Origin: M3007 sp038203695
GTDB taxonomy: Bacteria; Bacteroidota; Bacteroidia; Chitinophagales; Saprospiraceae
Direction: 5' to 3'
DNA length: 5,761 nucleotides
Assembly: GCA_038203695.1 (NCBI GenBank)
Contig: JBBRDQ010000274.1
Location: forward strand, 1-5,761
Below the pieces are notes generated by a model that was not told the origin of the DNA, did not search any database, and worked only from the letters and a program-made list of their open reading frames with translations. Shown here piece by piece: positions 5,007-5,761 of this stretch. The translations under genes were made by a program, and so were the position numbers. Numbering within the stretch: position 1 is the first letter of the stretch; each line of letters starts with the position of its first letter.

Positions 5007-5761
5007 ATGCTAAAAACAATCTTTTTGGCCTTTTGCCTTGCCCCTTGTTGGCTCGCTGCCCAAATCGTTGATTCCGTCGCCATCCGGCAGGTGGACAGCC
5101 TGTTACAGGCATCCCGTGCGCTGACTGCCAAAAGGGACTTTGACCAAGCCCTCGACCTTAATGCCGTAGCTGAAAAAATCGCACTGGAAAAACTGGGGCA
5201 GGAGTCGGCAGCCTACGGCACTTGTTGTTCTAACCACGGTAGAATATTGTTTCGCAAAAGAGACTATACAGGTGCTGAAAAATGGTACCTTGAATCCAAA
5301 GCAATCCAGGAAAAAGCCCTGGGCAGGGAACATCCCGATTATGCCGCAAGCCTGCAAAACCTCGCAGGGCTGTACCGGGTCATGGGTCAATTTGGAAAAG
5401 CCGAACCGCTCTACCTTGAATCCAAAGCCATCCGGGAAAAAGCCCTGGGCAGGGATCATCCCGATTATGCCTCAAGCCTGAACGGCTTGGCGATTCTGTA
5501 CTATGACATGGGCCAATATGAGAAAGCCGAACCGCTTTACCTTGAATCCAAAGCCATCCGGGGAAAAGCCCTGGGCAGGGAACATCCTGATTATGCAGCA
5601 AGCCTGAACAGCCTGGCGATGCTGTACCGGGTCATGGGCCAATATGAGAAAGCCGAACCGCTGTACCTTGAATCCAAAGCCATCTGGGAAAAAGCCTTAG
5701 GCAGGGAACATCCCGATTATGCCATAATCCTGAATGGGCTGGCGATTCTGTACAAGGGCAT
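5007..5761 (+). CDS. Exported kinesin-light-chain-type TPR protein, 3' truncated by window edge
   Basis: The frame is open from ATG 5007 to the window end: 251 full codons with no stop. Residues 1-19 form a signal peptide (KTIFLAFCLAPCWLAAQ), so the product is exported. Residues 24-93 carry diverged TPR-like helices (AKRDFDQALDLNAVAEKIALEKLG; NHGRILFRKRDYTGAEKW). From Tyr94 comes a regular 42-residue array starting at Tyr94, Tyr136, Tyr178 and Tyr220, with consensus YLESKAIREKALGREHPDYA then SLNxLAxLYxxMGQYEKAEPL, the TPR_10/TPR_12 kinesin-light-chain type. Such arrays bind proteins. It lies 41 bp after the membrane TPR gene with no terminator between, so co-transcription is likely. In Bacteroidota, proteins of this build often end in a CHAT caspase-like domain; that part lies outside the window and is not seen. 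No Shine-Dalgarno is evident before the start. Confidence 0.85.
   Translation, partial: MLKTIFLAFCLAPCWLAAQIVDSVAIRQVDSLLQASRALTAKRDFDQALDLNAVAEKIALEKLGQESAAYGTCCSNHGRILFRKRDYTGAEKWYLESKAIQEKALGREHPDYAASLQNLAGLYRVMGQFGKAEPLYLESKAIREKALGRDHPDYASSLNGLAILYYDMGQYEKAEPLYLESKAIRGKALGREHPDYAASLNSLAMLYRVMGQYEKAEPLYLESKAIWEKALGREHPDYAIILNGLAILYKG
5286..5761 (+). repeat. In-frame 126-bp tandem repeat array (TPR-coding)
   Basis: Units begin at 5286, 5412, 5538 and 5664, exactly 126 bp apart, the last cut by the window edge. Each encodes one 42-residue TPR. By hand count, units two and three differ at about 13 of 126 bases, and the segment coding LESKAI and KALGR is nearly invariant even at third codon positions. 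This indicates recent duplication or gene conversion. The array is likely prone to length variation and assembly collapse. Confidence 0.9.

Noticed and set aside
5103..5601. Repetitive minus-strand frames across the TPR array
   Set aside because: Their internal repeats only mirror the 126-bp tandem repeat of the plus-strand gene. A 126-bp period is a multiple of three, so any open antisense frame stays open.

Overview
The window looks like a chromosomal segment of a Bacteroidota bacterium, probably from the Saprospiria/Haliscomenobacter-Lewinella side of the phylum. The pointers are: start sites preceded by TAnnTTTG boxes (the Bacteroidota -7 promoter element) instead of strong Shine-Dalgarno sequences; a Bacteroidota-type DEAD-box helicase with DEVD in motif II; signal peptides ending in ...AQ; and a sigma factor / membrane protein / kinesin-light-chain-type TPR gene cluster of a kind I associate with that group. 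The lineage is inferred from style, not from a marker gene.

Layout. Positions 1-314 are non-coding and rich in structured repeats: an imperfect long inverted repeat and two short ACTTTTT...AAAAAGT hairpins. Positions 315-1565 (minus) encode an exported DNA/RNA non-specific endonuclease (DRGH nuclease) with an extra C-terminal domain that looks like an OB-fold. A 150-bp divergent promoter region follows, with one TACCTTTG box facing each way. Positions 1716-3050 (plus) encode a DEAD-box RNA helicase with a basic tail. Positions 3051-3523 are non-coding and hold a nested inverted repeat of about 112 bp containing a 17-bp-arm perfect palindrome, followed by T-runs (possible terminator or mobile repeat), and a decayed copy of the left-hand hairpin element.

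From 3524 to the right edge runs a three-gene plus-strand cluster, probably one operon: a divergent ECF-like sigma factor; a single-pass membrane protein with a short N-terminal cytosolic part, a proline-rich linker and a TPR-like outer domain, overlapping the sigma gene by 25 bp; and, 41 bp further on, a gene cut by the window edge that encodes an exported protein with 42-residue TPR repeats. The missing C-terminus of the last gene may carry a CHAT (caspase-like) or other effector domain; this is inference from family knowledge and is not visible here. The arrangement suggests a trans-envelope signalling unit: exported TPR protein, membrane TPR/anti-sigma-like protein, sigma factor. It is the most interesting part of the window.

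No tRNA, rRNA, CRISPR array or transposase gene was recognised.
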